Assembly: GCA_950097015.1 (NCBI GenBank)
Contig: CATNEN010000039.1
Span: 5,410,501 to 5,474,500, forward strand
Source of the DNA: Macrostomum hystrix
Lineage: Eukaryota > Platyhelminthes > Macrostomidae
Reading direction: 5' to 3'
Length of the DNA stretch: 64,000 nucleotides
Both the position numbers and the translations under genes were made by a program. Shown in pieces: positions 1-12,889 of this stretch. Every line of letters starts with the position of its first letter. Position 1 is the first letter of the stretch. Below the pieces are notes generated by a model. It had not been told where the DNA came from. It made no database searches and saw only the letters and a program-made list of their open reading frames with translations.

Positions 1-395
1 TGAACGCAAAAACAATACCAATATTCAAAATTTATTATCGATTTTGTCAAAAGCCAGAGAAACACAAACGGGCTCTCGTTAGTGCCAAATTCAAAATATT
101 ATCAACTCGGGAATGATTGCGAAGTGGCACTCACGGAGCTTGACTTGGCAAAAGAAGAACAGAATTTCTGTGGCTTCAGCGAGACACAGAATCTAATCTG
201 ATTCATTGAGTTCCAGCATATTTAGCCTCGCGTCAATATGAAGACAGCCAAACAGAAGGGCCCGGACTAGGGGGACGTCTAAAAGTGCGAGCGCAGACCG
301 ATTGATGCTCCTGATTTGATGCTTGACTCGGCCGGCTAAATATGAATTTTATTACTAGAACTCAACAACTACTCATATTCTCACCGAATGTGCAT
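1..395. other. Unique spacer
   Basis: AT-rich unique sequence; nothing recognised. Confidence 0.5.
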
Positions 396-1357
396 AGATC
401 CCATCCATCTGCGAGTAGACTCGATCCCATCTGTGAGTACACTAGATCCCATCTGTGAGTACACTAGATCCCATCTGTGAGTACACTAGATCCCATCTGT
501 GAGTACACTAGATCCAATCTGTGAGTACACTAGATCCCATCTGTGAGTACACTAGATCCCATCTGTGAGTACACTAGATCCAATCTGTGAGTACACAAGA
601 ACCCATCTGTGAGTACACTAGATCCCATCTGTGAGTACACTAGATCCCATCTGTGAGTACACTAGATCCCATCTGTGAGTACACTAGATCCCATCTGTGA
701 GTACACTAGATCCAATCTGTGAGTACACTAGATCCCATCTGTGAGTACACTAGATCCCATCTGTGAGTACACTAGATCCAATCTGTGAGTACACAAGAAC
801 CCATCTGTGAGTACACCATATCCCATCTGTGAGTACACTAGATCCCATCTGTGAGTACACTAAATCCAATCTGTGAGTACACTAGATCCCATCAGTGAGC
901 AGACTAGATCACATCAGTGAGCAGACTAGATCCCATCAGTGAGCAGACTAGATCCCATCTGTGAGTACACTAGATCCCATCTGTGAGTACACTAGATCCC
1001 ATCTGTGAGTACACTAGATCCCATCTGTGAGTACACTAGATCCCATCCTTGAGTACACTGGATCCCATCTGTGAGTACACTAGATCCCATTTGTGAGCAG
1101 ACAAGATCCTATCTGTAAGTACACTTGATCCCATCTGTAAGTACACTAGATCCCATTTGTGAGCAGACAAGATCCCATCTGTAAGTACACTTGATCCTAT
1201 CTGTAAGTACACTTGATCCCATCTGTAAGTACACTAGATCCCATCTGTGAGTACACTAGATCCCATCTGTGAGCAGACTAGATCCGATCATCTGTGAGCA
1301 GACTAGATGCCATCTGTGAGCAGACTAGATGCCATCTGTGAGCAGACTAGATCCCAT
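396..1357. repeat. 22-bp minisatellite, array A
   Basis: About 43 units whose core is GATCCCATCTGTGAGTACAC. A minority variant has GAGCAGAC in place of GAGTACAC. The same unit recurs inverted at 1968-2822. Confidence 0.95.
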
Positions 1358-1967
1358 TAATAGCATTTGTGTCAAGATAAGTTGCAGTAATCTAACTGTG
1401 TTTACCGAGTACATCCATGAAATGCGCAGATCAGAGCCCAAATATTTTAGTCCTGATTTTTAAGCACCCTTCACTAACAGCCATAGTTTTCTGATCCCAT
1501 TCAAGGCATCTTCAGTGTTCTCCAAGATACAACACCGATGCCATACAACTCGCTGCCAGAGTGGGATCAGGTTGAGCAATGCTTGACTGTCAAAAACGAA
1601 GTCAGAAGCGAGGAGCCACACACACAGCCCACTTGACCAGCCTGTGCAGCATCCAAGGATTTGAGAGGCCAAACATCAACGAATGAAGAAGTGGGGAGAT
1701 GTTGTAGGATAAAAATCCCAATCCATTAGGGCATCAAGCATTAATCAGCTGTGACAGAAGCGAAGCGTCCTGTACCGAGCGCCACTTTTCTGGATCCTCT
1801 TTTAGATTTCTCTCACGGGGAAGGCGAAGGCGAAGGTGTTCCGACTGTCTGGAGCTGCCAGGTTTCTGTTCAAACACTGCTAATTTGCCTCTCCGCCTCC
1901 ATTTGACTGATTAACTTGCTCAACTGGCTCTGCCGCTTTGGATAAGCTGGTCTTACTTGAAGAACTG
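1358..1967. other. Unique spacer between the inverted arrays
   Basis: About 610 bp of unique sequence, the loop between two inverted minisatellites. No gene recognised. Confidence 0.5.
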
Positions 1968-2822
1968 CTCACTGATGGGATCTAGTCTACTCACAGATGG
2001 GATCTAGTCTACTCACAGATGGGATCTAGTCTGCTCACAGATGGGATCTGGTCTGCTCACAGATGGGATCTGGTCTGCTCACAGATGGGATCTAGTGTAC
2101 TCACAGATGGGATCTGGTCTACTCACAGATGGGATCTGGTCTACTCACAGATGGGATCTGGTCTACTCACAGATGGGATCTAGTCTGCTCACAGATGGGA
2201 TCTAGTCTACTCACAGATGGGATCTAGTGTACTCACAGATGGGATCTGGTCTGCTCACAGATGGGATCTAGTCTGCTCACAGATGGGATCTAGTCTGCTC
2301 ACAGATGGGATTTGGTCTGCTCACGGATGGGATTTAGTGTACTCACAGATGGGATCTAGTGTACTCACAGATGGGATCTAGTGTACTCACAGATGGGATC
2401 TAGTGTACTCACAGATGGGATCTAGTGTACTCACAGATGGGATCTAGTGTACTCACAGATGGGATCTAGTGTACTCACAGATGGGATCTAGTGTACTCAC
2501 AGATAGGATCTAGTGTACTCAGAGATGGGATCTGGTCTACTCACAGATGGGATCTAGTGTACTCACAGATGGGATCTGGTCTACTCACAGATGGGATCTA
2601 GTCTGCTCACAGATGGATGGGATCGAGTCTACTGACAGATGGGATCTAGTCTGCTCAAAGATGGGATCTAGTCTGCTCACAGATGGATGGGATCGAGTCT
2701 ACTGACAGATGGGATCTAGTCTGCTCACAGATGGATGGGATCGAGTCTACTGACAGATGGGATCTAGTCTGCTCAAAGATGGGATCTAGTCTGCTCACAA
2801 ATGGATTAAATCTAGTATATTC
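1968..2822. repeat. 22-bp minisatellite, array A inverted
   Basis: About 38 units with core CTCACAGATGGGATCTAGTG, the reverse complement of the array at 396-1357. Variants carry CTGCTC or CTACTC. Confidence 0.95.
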
Positions 2823-3418
2823 ATCGCCGAAAACTTTTCCCTTCCGACCAGCAAACGCCACATGTCTATCTGCGGCTTTGGAATGAATTTGCTGTTACAA
2901 AAAAGCGGGCTCAGCCAATAAATAAATAATGGGTCTAACTGAAATGTCTGAGTGCCGTCAGCTCCGGCGCACATTAGGCGCCAAGCTGAGCACTTCTCAC
3001 TTCTAACTCGCCCGTGCGACTTCCCTAGTGCGTTGAGTTGCCTTTTCTAAATGCCCATAAGAAAAAAAACTACTAATTGAGTCGGCAGATTCTACTGCAC
3101 GGCCTACGATGACAACACAGAAGCTGCGGCCAATTCTCACCAGCCCCAATTCTTCATCAGCTCCGACAGAAAAATGCTGCTATGCTTCTCACACTGAGCT
3201 CATTTGCTATACTTTCTCTTACTCCAAGTCCTTACCCTCAAATAGGCCTCCATTCCTAGCTAAATATTTTCTTGGCCAAGTGGCTTAGGAGAATATTTTT
3301 CTTTTTTTTTATTTTAGAGCTAGAGCTTGTATGCGATTGGCTGGCTTAAGAAAATTAAATATACTGATTGACTATTCATTCCCGTTCTTTAATTGGTTCT
3401 TTATAGCTACCTTGAATG
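2823..3418. other. Unique spacer
   Basis: Unique sequence with a poly-T/A stretch near 3300-3315; no gene recognised. Confidence 0.5.
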
Positions 3419-4692
3419 TCACACACTGAATGGTACTGATAAGATACTGAATGGTACTGATAAGATACTGAATGGTACTGATAAGATACTGAATGGTACT
3501 GACAACTCACTGAATGGTACTGATAACTCACTGAATGGTACTGATAAGATACTGAATGGTACTGATAAGATACTGAATGGTACTGACAAGATACTGAATG
3601 GTACTGATAAGATACTGAATGGTACTGATAAGATACTGAATGGTACTGATAAGATACTGAATGGTACTGATAAGATACTGAATGGTACTGATAAGATACT
3701 GAATGGTACTGATAAGATACTGAATGGTACTGATAAGATACTGAATGGTACTGATAAGATACTGAATGGTACTGACAAGATACTGAATGGTACTGATAAG
3801 ATACTGAATGGTACTGATAAGATACTGAATGGTACTGACAACTCACTGAATGGTACTGATAACTCACTGAATGGTACTGATAACTCACTGAATGGTACTG
3901 ATAACTCACTGAATGGTACTGATAAGATACTGAATGGTACTGATAAGATACTGAATGGTACTGATAAGATACTGAATGGTACTGACAAGATACTGAATGG
4001 TACTGATAAGATACTGAATGGTACTGATAAGATACTGAATGGTACTGACAACTCACTGAATGGTACTGATAACTCACTGAATGGTACTGATAAGACACTG
4101 AATGGTACTGACAAGATACTGAATGGTACTGATAAGATACTGAATGGTACTGATAAGATACTGAATGATACTGATAAGATACTGAATGGTACTGATAAGA
4201 TACTGAATGGTACTGATAAGATACTGAATGGTACTGATAAGATACTGAATGGTACTGATAAGATACTGAATGGTACTGATAAGATACTGAATGGTACTGA
4301 TAAGATACTGAATGGTACTGATAAGATACTGAATGATACTGATAAGATACTGAATGGTACTGATAAGATACTGAATGGTACTGATAACTCACTGAATGAC
4401 ACTGATAACTCACTGAATGATACTGATAACTCACTGAATGATACTGATAACTCACTGAATGACACTGATAACTCACTGAATGATACTGATAACTCACTGA
4501 ATGATACTGATAACTCACTGAATGATACTGATAACTCACTGAATGACACTGATAACTCACTGAATGATACTGATAACTCACTGAATGATACTGATAACTC
4601 ACTGAATGATACTGATAACTCACTGAATGGTACTGATAAGATACTGAATGACACTGATAACTCACTGAAGGACACTGATAAGCCACTGAAGG
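3419..4692. repeat. 21-bp minisatellite
   Basis: About 60 units of CTGAATGGTACTGATAAGAT plus A. Variants come in blocks: AACTCA replaces AAGATA in short runs, and from about 4390 the units carry GAT in place of GGT. The period is a multiple of three, which leaves long meaningless open frames on both strands. Confidence 0.95.
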
Positions 4693-5275
4693 TTTACCAT
4701 TTCATCGTCCATCTGTTACAATCTTGTCGAATCCTGATCCAGGACTCTAAATAGGGACTCTAAAACAGGCATTAAATGAAAACTCTTGAGGAAAGGCATC
4801 GCCGTTCAGCCGTGAGTGGCTGAGAGACGAACTCGGTCGGCCCCTTCAAAAGCCCATTTGGGAAATACCCAACCCGCGGGGCTGTTTTTTAGGGATGTAA
4901 CTTAATTCCTTCAACTGGCTGGCCACGGAATCCTCTTTTCTAAGAAATCTGATGCCTTAAGTCCGAAAATTGGACTCTCTAATGGCTCGCTAACACAGCT
5001 CAGAAGAGAAGAATGAAGTCCGAAGTGGCAGTAGAAGAGAGTTTAGACGACTCCTATCAAGGCCTGTCTGTCTGTCTGGCTGGCTGGCTGGCTGGCAACA
5101 CAAAGCTTGAAATTGAGAAGCCAAGTCCATCCGATTCGTAAAAAAGTGTTAAACTGTTCAATTCATACTACTGATCAAGACGCTGATAATAGTATCTAGA
5201 GGATATTCACATCATTTGGTGATTAAAAAATTATATGATTTCATAGAAAACTCAGAAATAGTTTGGATGACTCAT
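4693..5275. other. Unique spacer
   Basis: Unique sequence with a short CTGT/CTGG run near 5066-5094. Nothing coding recognised. Confidence 0.5.
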
Positions 5276-7023
5276 TTAACCCTTCAGGCATCTATCCCCC
5301 TCAATCCTTCAGGCATCCATTATCCCCACAGTACTTCAGGCATCTATTATCCCCTCAGTCCTTCAGGTATCTATTATCCCCTCAGTCTTTCAGGCATCTA
5401 TTATCCCCTCAGTATTTCAGGCATCTATTATCCCCTCAGTCTTTCAGGCATCTATTTTCCCCACAGTACTTCAGGCATCTATTATCCCCTCAGTCCTTCA
5501 GGTATCTATTATCCCCTCAGTCTTTCAGGCATCTATTATCCCCTCAGTCTTTCAGGCATCTATTTTCCCCACAGTACTTCAGGCATCTATTATCCCCTCA
5601 GTCCTTCAGGCATCTATTATCCCCTCAGTCCTTCAGGCACCCACAGTCCCCTCAGTCCTTTAGGCACCCACTGTCCCCTCAGTCCTTCAGGTATCTATTA
5701 TCCCCTCAGTCTTTCAGGCATCTATTATCCCCTCAGTCCTTCAGGTATCTATTATCCCCTCAGTCTTTCAGGCATCTATTATCCCCTCAGTCTTTCAGGC
5801 ATCTATTATCCCCTCAGTCTTTCAGGCATCTATTTTCCCCACAGTACTTCAGGCATCTATTATCCCCTCAGTCCTTCAGGCAACTATTATCCCCTCAGTC
5901 CTTCAGGCACCCACAGTCCCCTCAGTCCTTTAGGCACCCACTGTCCCCTCAGTCCTTCAGGTATCTATTATCCCCTCAGTCTTTCAGGCATCTATTATCC
6001 CCTCAGTCCTTCAGGTATCTATTATCCCCTCAGTCTTTCAGGCATCTATTATCCCCTCAGTCTTTCAGGCATCTATTTTCCCCTCAGTCCTTCAGGTATC
6101 TTTTATCCCCTCAGTCCTTCAGGTATCTATTATCCCCTCAGTCCTTCAGGTATCTATTATCCCCTCAGTCTTTCAGGCACCTATTATCCCCTCAGTCCTT
6201 CAGGTATCTATTATCCCCTCAGTCTTTCAGGCACCTACTGTCCCCTCAGTCCTTCAGGCATCTATTATCCCCTCAGTCCTTCAGGCACCCACAGTCCCCT
6301 CAGTCCTTCAGGCACCTACTGTCCCCTCAGTCCTTCAGGCATCTATTATCCCCTCAGTCCTTCAGGCACCCACAGTCCCCTCAGTCCTTTAGGCACCCAC
6401 TGCCCCCTCAGTCCTTCAGGTATCTATTATCCCCTCAGTCTTTCAGGCACCTATTATCCCCTCAGTCCTTCAGGTATCTATTATCCCCTCAGTCTTTCAG
6501 GCACCTACTGTCCCCTCAGTCCTTCAGGCATCTATTATCCCCTCAGTCTTTCAGGCACCTACTGTCCCCTCAGTCCTTCAGGCATCTATTATCCCCTCAG
6601 TCCTTCAGGCACCCACAGTCCCCTCAGTCCTTCAGGCACCTACTGTCCCCTCAGTCCTTCAGGCATCTATTATCCCCTCAGTCCTTCAGGCACCCACAGT
6701 CCCCTCAGTCCTTCGGGCACCTACTGTCCCCTCAGTCCTTCAGGCATCTATTATCCCCTCAGTCCTTCAGGCACCCACAGTCCCCTCAGTCCTTTAGGCA
6801 CCCACTGCCCCCTCAGTCCTTCAGGAACCTACTGTCCCCTCAGTCCTTCAGGAACCTACTGTCCCCTCAGTCCTTCAGGCACCTACTGTCCCCTCAGTCC
6901 TTCAGGCACCTACTGTCCCCTCAGTCCTTCAGGAACCTACTGTCCCCTCAGTCCTTCAGACATCTATTATCACCTCAGTCCTTCAGGCATCTATTATCCC
7001 CTCAGTCCTTCAGGCATCCCATG
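5276..7023. repeat. 27-bp minisatellite
   Basis: About 65 units built on TCCTTCAGGCATCTATTATC plus CCCTCAG. Variants (ATCTATTAT, ACCCACAGT, ACCTACTGT) recur in ordered sets, pointing to multi-unit duplications. Confidence 0.95.
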
Positions 7024-7575
7024 ATTCCTGAAGGAATCAGCTGTTTCGCAAATGTCTCCAAAAAACGGTGCATCGATCTGGTGCAGGCTCGCTGCCTCAC
7101 TCTCTTGCAACGTCAGTCGCGTGGAAAATTGAGGACAGTAAAGTAGGATAGATAAAGCGGAGAGTTGGGAAGATGGGGTGGAAAGTGGAGAGGGGAAAAC
7201 AGGGAAGACATCAGACGGAGATGAGGTTTGATGGCTGAGCTGTTATTCCTCCTGGTTGGCCAAGCAAATTTTGGTTCGACTCCCTCCCGCCGCCAAGTGG
7301 GTCGGAGGCAGCTGAGAGACGCGATGCGATGTGGCATTTCGGAACCAGATTCAATGAGTTCTTCAGCTCATCATAGCCAAGGGCCAGATGCTCAGCTGAC
7401 TAGCTGAGGCTCTGCACATTTCTCTGGGGGGCGCATGGGAAAACTTTACTGGAGAGCGATGTCTCCGATGCTAAACTAAACATATTTTTATAGTCAATTC
7501 TTCGTTATTATATATAGATTCACAGCAGTAGGAAATCTACACGGTTAACTACAGCTTGGGTAGCTTTAAGGTTGC
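7024..7575. other. Unique spacer
   Basis: Unique sequence; no gene recognised. Confidence 0.5.
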
Positions 7576-7900
7576 ACTCTGATGCTTTGGGGTTGCCCAC
7601 CGATGCTTTGGGATTTCCCACAGATGCTTTGGGGTTGCCCACCGATGCTTTGGGATTTCCCACAGATGCTTTGGGGTTGCCCACAGATGCTTTGAGATTT
7701 CCCACAGATACTTTGGGGTTGCCCACCGATGCTTTGGGATTTCCCACAGATGCTTTGGGATTTCCAACCGATGCTTTGGAATTTCCAACCGATGCTTTGG
7801 GATTTCCAACCGATGCTTTGGAATCTTCCCCTCATGCTTTGGGATTTCACACGTATGCTTTGGGGTTTCCAACAGATGCTTTGGGATTCTCACATTTGAT
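7576..7900. repeat. 21-bp minisatellite
   Basis: About 15 units of GATGCTTTGGGATTTCCCAC plus A, with GGTTGCCCACC variants. It grades into the related array that follows. Confidence 0.93.
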
Positions 7901-8600
7901 TTCGGGGTTGTTCCACATACGCTTCAATGTTGCCAACTGATGCTCTGGAATTCCCCACAGATGCTTTGGGATTTTCCCACAGATGCTATGGGATGTTCCC
8001 ACAGATGCTTTGCGATTTCCCCACATATGCTTTGGGATTTCCGCACAGGTGCTTTGGGATTTCCCACAGATGCTTTGGGATTTTCCCACAGATGCTTTGC
8101 GATTTCCCCACATATGCTTTGGGATTTCCGCACAGGTGCTTTGGGATTTCCCACAGATGCTTTGCGATTTCCCCACATATGCTTTGGGATTTCCGCACAG
8201 GTGCTTTGGGATTTCCGCAAAGATGCTTTGGGATTTCCCCACAGATGCTTTGCGATTTCCCCACAGATGCTTTGGGATTTCCGCACAGGTGCTTTGGGAT
8301 TTCCCACAGATGCTTTGCGATTTCCCCACATATGCTTTGGGATTTCCGCACAGGTGCTTTGGGATTTCCGCAAAGATGCTTTGGGATTTCCCCACAGATG
8401 CTTTGGGATTTCCCCACAGATGCTTTGCGATTTCCCCACATATGCTTTGGGATTTCCGCACAGGTGCTTTGTGATTTCCCACAGATGCCTTGGGATTTCC
8501 CCACAGATGCTTGGGATTTCTCCACAGATGCTTTGGGATTTCCCCACAGATGCTTGGGATTTCCCCTGATGCTTTAGGATTGCCTATTTATGTTTTAGGG
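7901..8600. repeat. 22-23-bp minisatellite related to the preceding array
   Basis: About 30 units sharing GATGCTTTGGGATTTCC but with longer spacers (CCACAGA, GCACAGG, CCACATA). A multi-unit set containing TTTGCGATTTCCCCACATAT recurs at least four times, a higher-order repeat. Confidence 0.93.
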
Positions 8601-8939
8601 CTACCCACTGGTGTGATTATTGGATGAAATCGACTGCACCAGAAGGAAAGATGGGACTAGTTTACGAGCGCATTTACCTCTCCCGGTGGGAACCCGAAGA
8701 GATAACGAGACTTGAAAAGTCTAAAAAATTCAGCTGATCCCACAACGATAGCCAACTAACTCGGTCGGAATGCCCTGTGGTAGGCTGCAGTGTCTGGCCC
8801 ATTCTGGCGCCGAAAATTGACATTTTTCAAAGTTCAATCCTGCAGCGAGGGTCACAGTCGTTCAGGTGGAAGGAGCCCTCAGTGCTTAATGCGTGAAATG
8901 CATTGAGGGATATTTTAGAGAGATTCGAGGAGCGAATGA
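8601..8939. other. Unique spacer
   Basis: Unique sequence; nothing recognised. Confidence 0.5.
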
Positions 8940-9603
8940 TTAGAAGAAGGTTTTAGGGATCAGGAGAGGATTTCAGGGATCAGTAGAGGATTTCAGGGAT
9001 CAGGAGAGGATTTCAGGGATCAGTGGAGGATTTCAACGATCAGTAGAGGATTTCAGGGATCCCGAAAGAGGATTTCAGGGATCAGACAAGGATTTCAGGG
9101 ATCACGAGAGAGGATTTCACGGATCAGATAAGGATTTCAGGGATCAAGAGAGAGGATTTCAGGGATCAGGAGAGGATTTCAGGGATCAGGAGAGGATTTC
9201 AGTGATCAGGAGAGGATTTCAGGGATCAGAAAAGGATTTCAGGTATCACGAAAGAGGATTTCAGGGATCAGAAAAGGATTTCAGGGATCAATAGAGGATT
9301 TCAGGGATCAGAAAAGGATTTCAGGGATCACGAGAGAGGATTTCAGGGATCAGAAAAGGATTTCAGGGATCATGAGAGAGGATTTCAGGGATCAGAAAAG
9401 GATTTCAGGGATCAGAAAAGGATTTCAGGGATCACGAGAGAGGATTTCAGGGATCAGAAAAGGATTTCAGGGATCACGAGAGAGGATTTCAGGGATCAGA
9501 AAAGGATTTCAGGGATCAGAAAAGGATTTAAGGGATCAGAAAAGGATTTCAGGAATCACGAGAGAGGATTTCAGGGATCAGAAAAGGATTTCAGGGATGA
9601 GGA
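8940..9603. repeat. 20-bp minisatellite
   Basis: About 32 units of GGATTTCAGGGATCAGAAAA, with GGAGA and CGAGAGA variants that alternate in the right half. Confidence 0.95.
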
Positions 9604-10040
9604 TGGTTCCCAAACTGATTGTTTCACTGACTACATAAATTCTGAACTCATAATAAAATAATACTTTACTTACAAAGCACGCCCACCGAATCACGGAGAA
9701 TCAGCAGTGTGTTGCTAGCTCTAGTTGTCCATCATTTAGGCCAAATGTTTTCCTCCGATGCCTCCTCGATACAAATCTGCTATTTACAAGTGATTCCTGG
9801 CGCAGTCCTGCGAAAAAAAGTTGTGTTTAGTTAGGCAAAATTTTGCTTTAAAATTATTCTACAAATAACAGTGCACAGTCAGTTTCCGTTCTGTACCGAT
9901 CAGTTGGCTTTTGGCTCGAAAATTTGCAGGAAGGAAATTTCTAAGAAAACTAGATTTTTCTTATCATAACTGCGTTTATTGACAAGACAATGAATAGAGA
10001 ATGATTAAGAAAGCTTAATTTAATGAAAATAATTTATTCG
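9604..10040. other. Unique spacer
   Basis: AT-rich unique sequence; no gene recognised. Confidence 0.5.
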
Positions 10041-10745
10041 ATAGAGAGTGGGTGTGAATTAGAGAGTGTGTGGGTGCGAATTAGAGAGTGTGTGGGTGTG
10101 AATTAGAGAGTGATGGCAGAGGGTGAGTATGAATGGGAGACAGTGGGTGTGAATGGGAGACAGTGAGTGTGTATGGGAGAGAGTTGGTGTATATGGGAGA
10201 GAGTGGGTGTGAATGGGAGAGAGTGGGTGTGAATGGGAGAGAGTGGGTGTGAATGGGAGAGAGTGAATGTGAATGGGAGAGAGTGAGTGTGAATGGGAGA
10301 CAGTGGGTGTGAATGGGAGAGGGTGAGTGTGTATGGGAGAGAGTGGGTGTGAATGGGAGAGAGTGAGTGTGAATGGGAGAGAGTGGGTGTGAATGGGAGA
10401 GAGTGAGTGTGAATGGGAGAGAGTGAATGTGAATGGGAGACAGTGGGTGTGAATGGGAGAGAGTGAATGTGAATGGGAGACAGTGGGTGTGAATGGGAGA
10501 GAGTGAGTGTGAATGGGAGAGAGTGGGTGTGAATGGGAGACAGTGGGTGTGAATGGGAGAGAGTGAATGTGAATGGGAGACAGTGGGTGTGAATGGGAGA
10601 GAGTGAATGTGAATGGGAGACAGTGGGTGTGAATGGGAGAGAGTGGGTGTGAATGGGAGAGAGTGAGTGTGAATGGGAGAGAGTGAATGTGAATGGGAGA
10701 GAGTGGGTGTGAATGGGAGACTGAGGTGGTATGAATGGGAGAGAA
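10041..10745. repeat. 20-bp minisatellite
   Basis: About 35 units of GAATGGGAGAGAGTGGGTGT, with GTGAGTGT, GTGAATGT and ACAGTG variants. Confidence 0.95.
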
Positions 10746-11117
10746 AAGTGTTCACTGTGTTATCGTGTTGCATACTCATATTATGTAAGCCATTGGGTCG
10801 CCCTACTCAGTAAAATCACAGCTGGGTAATGAAAGCAGGTCGCCAAACAAGTCACACGGCAGTCGTCTTATTTAGTATGCAATAATAATATTATTACTGC
10901 AGCATAATGCCTTGGCTGAAGCTCTAAACAGTTGGGCGATTCCCAGGACGCATTGCAGTTGTTGTAATGACTTTATCAATATGCAAATTGGCGCTCGAGT
11001 CTCATCTATTTCCGAGGCGAGGCACAATGTACATCTTCCAGCTGCTGGACAGTTTTTTCTTAGTTTTTTGTCTGAAATTGAACAGCTATTTCTATCTAGT
11101 TTATTTGTGCAACCATC
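10746..11117. other. Unique spacer
   Basis: Unique sequence; nothing recognised. Confidence 0.5.
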
Positions 11118-12300
11118 AAGGATAGATTAGCAATCCATTCTAATGCGAATAGATTAGCAATCCATTCTAATGCGAATAGATTAGCAATCCATTCTAATGC
11201 GAATAGATTAGCAATCCATTCTAATGCGAATAGATTAGCAATCCATTCTAATGCGAATAGATTAGCAATCCATTCTAATGCGAATAGATTAGCAATCCAT
11301 TCTAATGCGAATAGATTAGCAATCCATTCTAATGCGAATAGATTAGCAATCCATTCTAATGCGAATAGATTAGCAATCCATTCTAATGCGAATAGATTAG
11401 CAATCCATTCTAATGCGAATAGATTAGCAATCCATTCTAATGCGAATAGATTAGCAATCCATTCTAATGCGAATAGATTAGCAATCCATTCTAATGCGAA
11501 TAGATTAGCAATCCATTCTAATGCGAATAGATTAGCAATCCATTCTAATGCGAATAGATTAGCAATCCATTCTAATGCGAATAGACTAGCAATCCATTCT
11601 AATGCGAATAGATTAGCAATCCATTCTAATGCGAATAGATTAGCAATCCATTCTAATGCGAATAGATTAGCAATCCATTCTAATGCGAATAGATTAGCAA
11701 TCCATTCTAATGCGAATAGATTAGAAATCCATTCTAATGCGAATAGATTAGAGATCCATTCTAATGCGAATAGATTAGCAATCCATTCTAATGCGAATAG
11801 ATTAGCAATCCATTCTAATGCGAATAGATTAGCAATCCATTCTAATGCGAATAGATTAGCAATCCCTTCTAATGCGAATAGATTAGCAATCCATTCTAAT
11901 GCGAATAGATTAGCAATCCATTCTAATGCGAATAGATTAGCAATCCATTCTAATGCGATTAGATTAGCAATCCATTCTAATACGAATAGATTAGCAATCC
12001 ATTCTAATGTGAATAGATTAGCAATCCATTCTAATGCGAATAGATTAGCAATCCATTCTAATGCGAATAGATTAGCAATCCATTCTAATGTGAATAGATT
12101 AGCAATCCATTCTAATGCGAATAGATTAGCAATCCATTCTAATGCGAATAGATTAGCAATCCATTCTAATGCGAATAGATTAGAAATCCATTCTAATGCG
12201 AATAGATTAGCAATCCATTCTAATGCGAATAGATTAGCAATCCATTCTAATGCGAATAGATTAGCAATCCATTCTAATGCGAATAGATTAGCAATCCATT
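11118..12300. repeat. 27-bp minisatellite, very homogeneous
   Basis: About 44 units of AGATTAGCAATCCATTCTAA plus TGCGAAT. The left 450 bases are nearly invariant and changes gather in the right half, so the left side looks recently expanded or homogenised. Confidence 0.95.
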
Positions 12301-12889
12301 GTCTGCAATAATTTTCTTGTGGAAGAAGAAGAACAATGTCCCTGTATTTTGTTAGTAATTTGTCATTGTTAAAAACAGTTGAAATGCGCAATGGTGTTTA
12401 TCACGGGAATTCGCATTGCACAATCCAAGGCCATCATCTGGTGCTGCCAGTCAAGCCGACAGTCGACCTACTACCAGCGCATGACAAACACCACCCTCAC
12501 CGCTGTCCATTGTCCAATTAAAGAAGAGGTTTCTGATCAGCAGCAATCTTCACCAGTTCTGGCGACAATGGGTAGAAAAGATTTTTTTGGCGAGAAAAGG
12601 GGAAAATAGACAAAGCTGTGCTAATAGCGAACGCAACGAACGACTGATGTAAACACATCCGCCATCACGTAGTCAAATATGCAATAGATTCGTGACAGAG
12701 ATTATCAATGATTTGTGTTTACGCACTGACTTAGTCCAATGCTAGGGCTTGTTAAAGTGTCAGTCTCATTAGTTCTGCATTTTCTACTAGACAATTTACT
12801 AATCTTAACGCTCTTTTGCGAACTATAGTTAATTAAATGAACATTTTGTCTAACACTCTTTAGTACAAAACAAAATCTTCTCCACCCCT
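12301..12889. other. Unique spacer
   Basis: Unique sequence. A short open stretch at 12379-12609 is of normal composition, but I recognise no family and see no supporting splice pattern. Confidence 0.5.

Noticed and set aside
3376-4754. Long open frames of more than 400 codons on both strands
   Set aside because: The 21-bp period keeps several frames open at once. The products are pure repeat (LNGTDKI, SYQYHSV) with no start context, so this is an artefact of period length. The same holds for 5216-7146, 11096-12391, 15906-17075, 22247-23421, 49076-50864 and 61974-63428.
12379-12609. 76-codon frame between two arrays as a coding exon
   Set aside because: Composition is plausible, but no family is recognised and no neighbouring exon can be joined to it.
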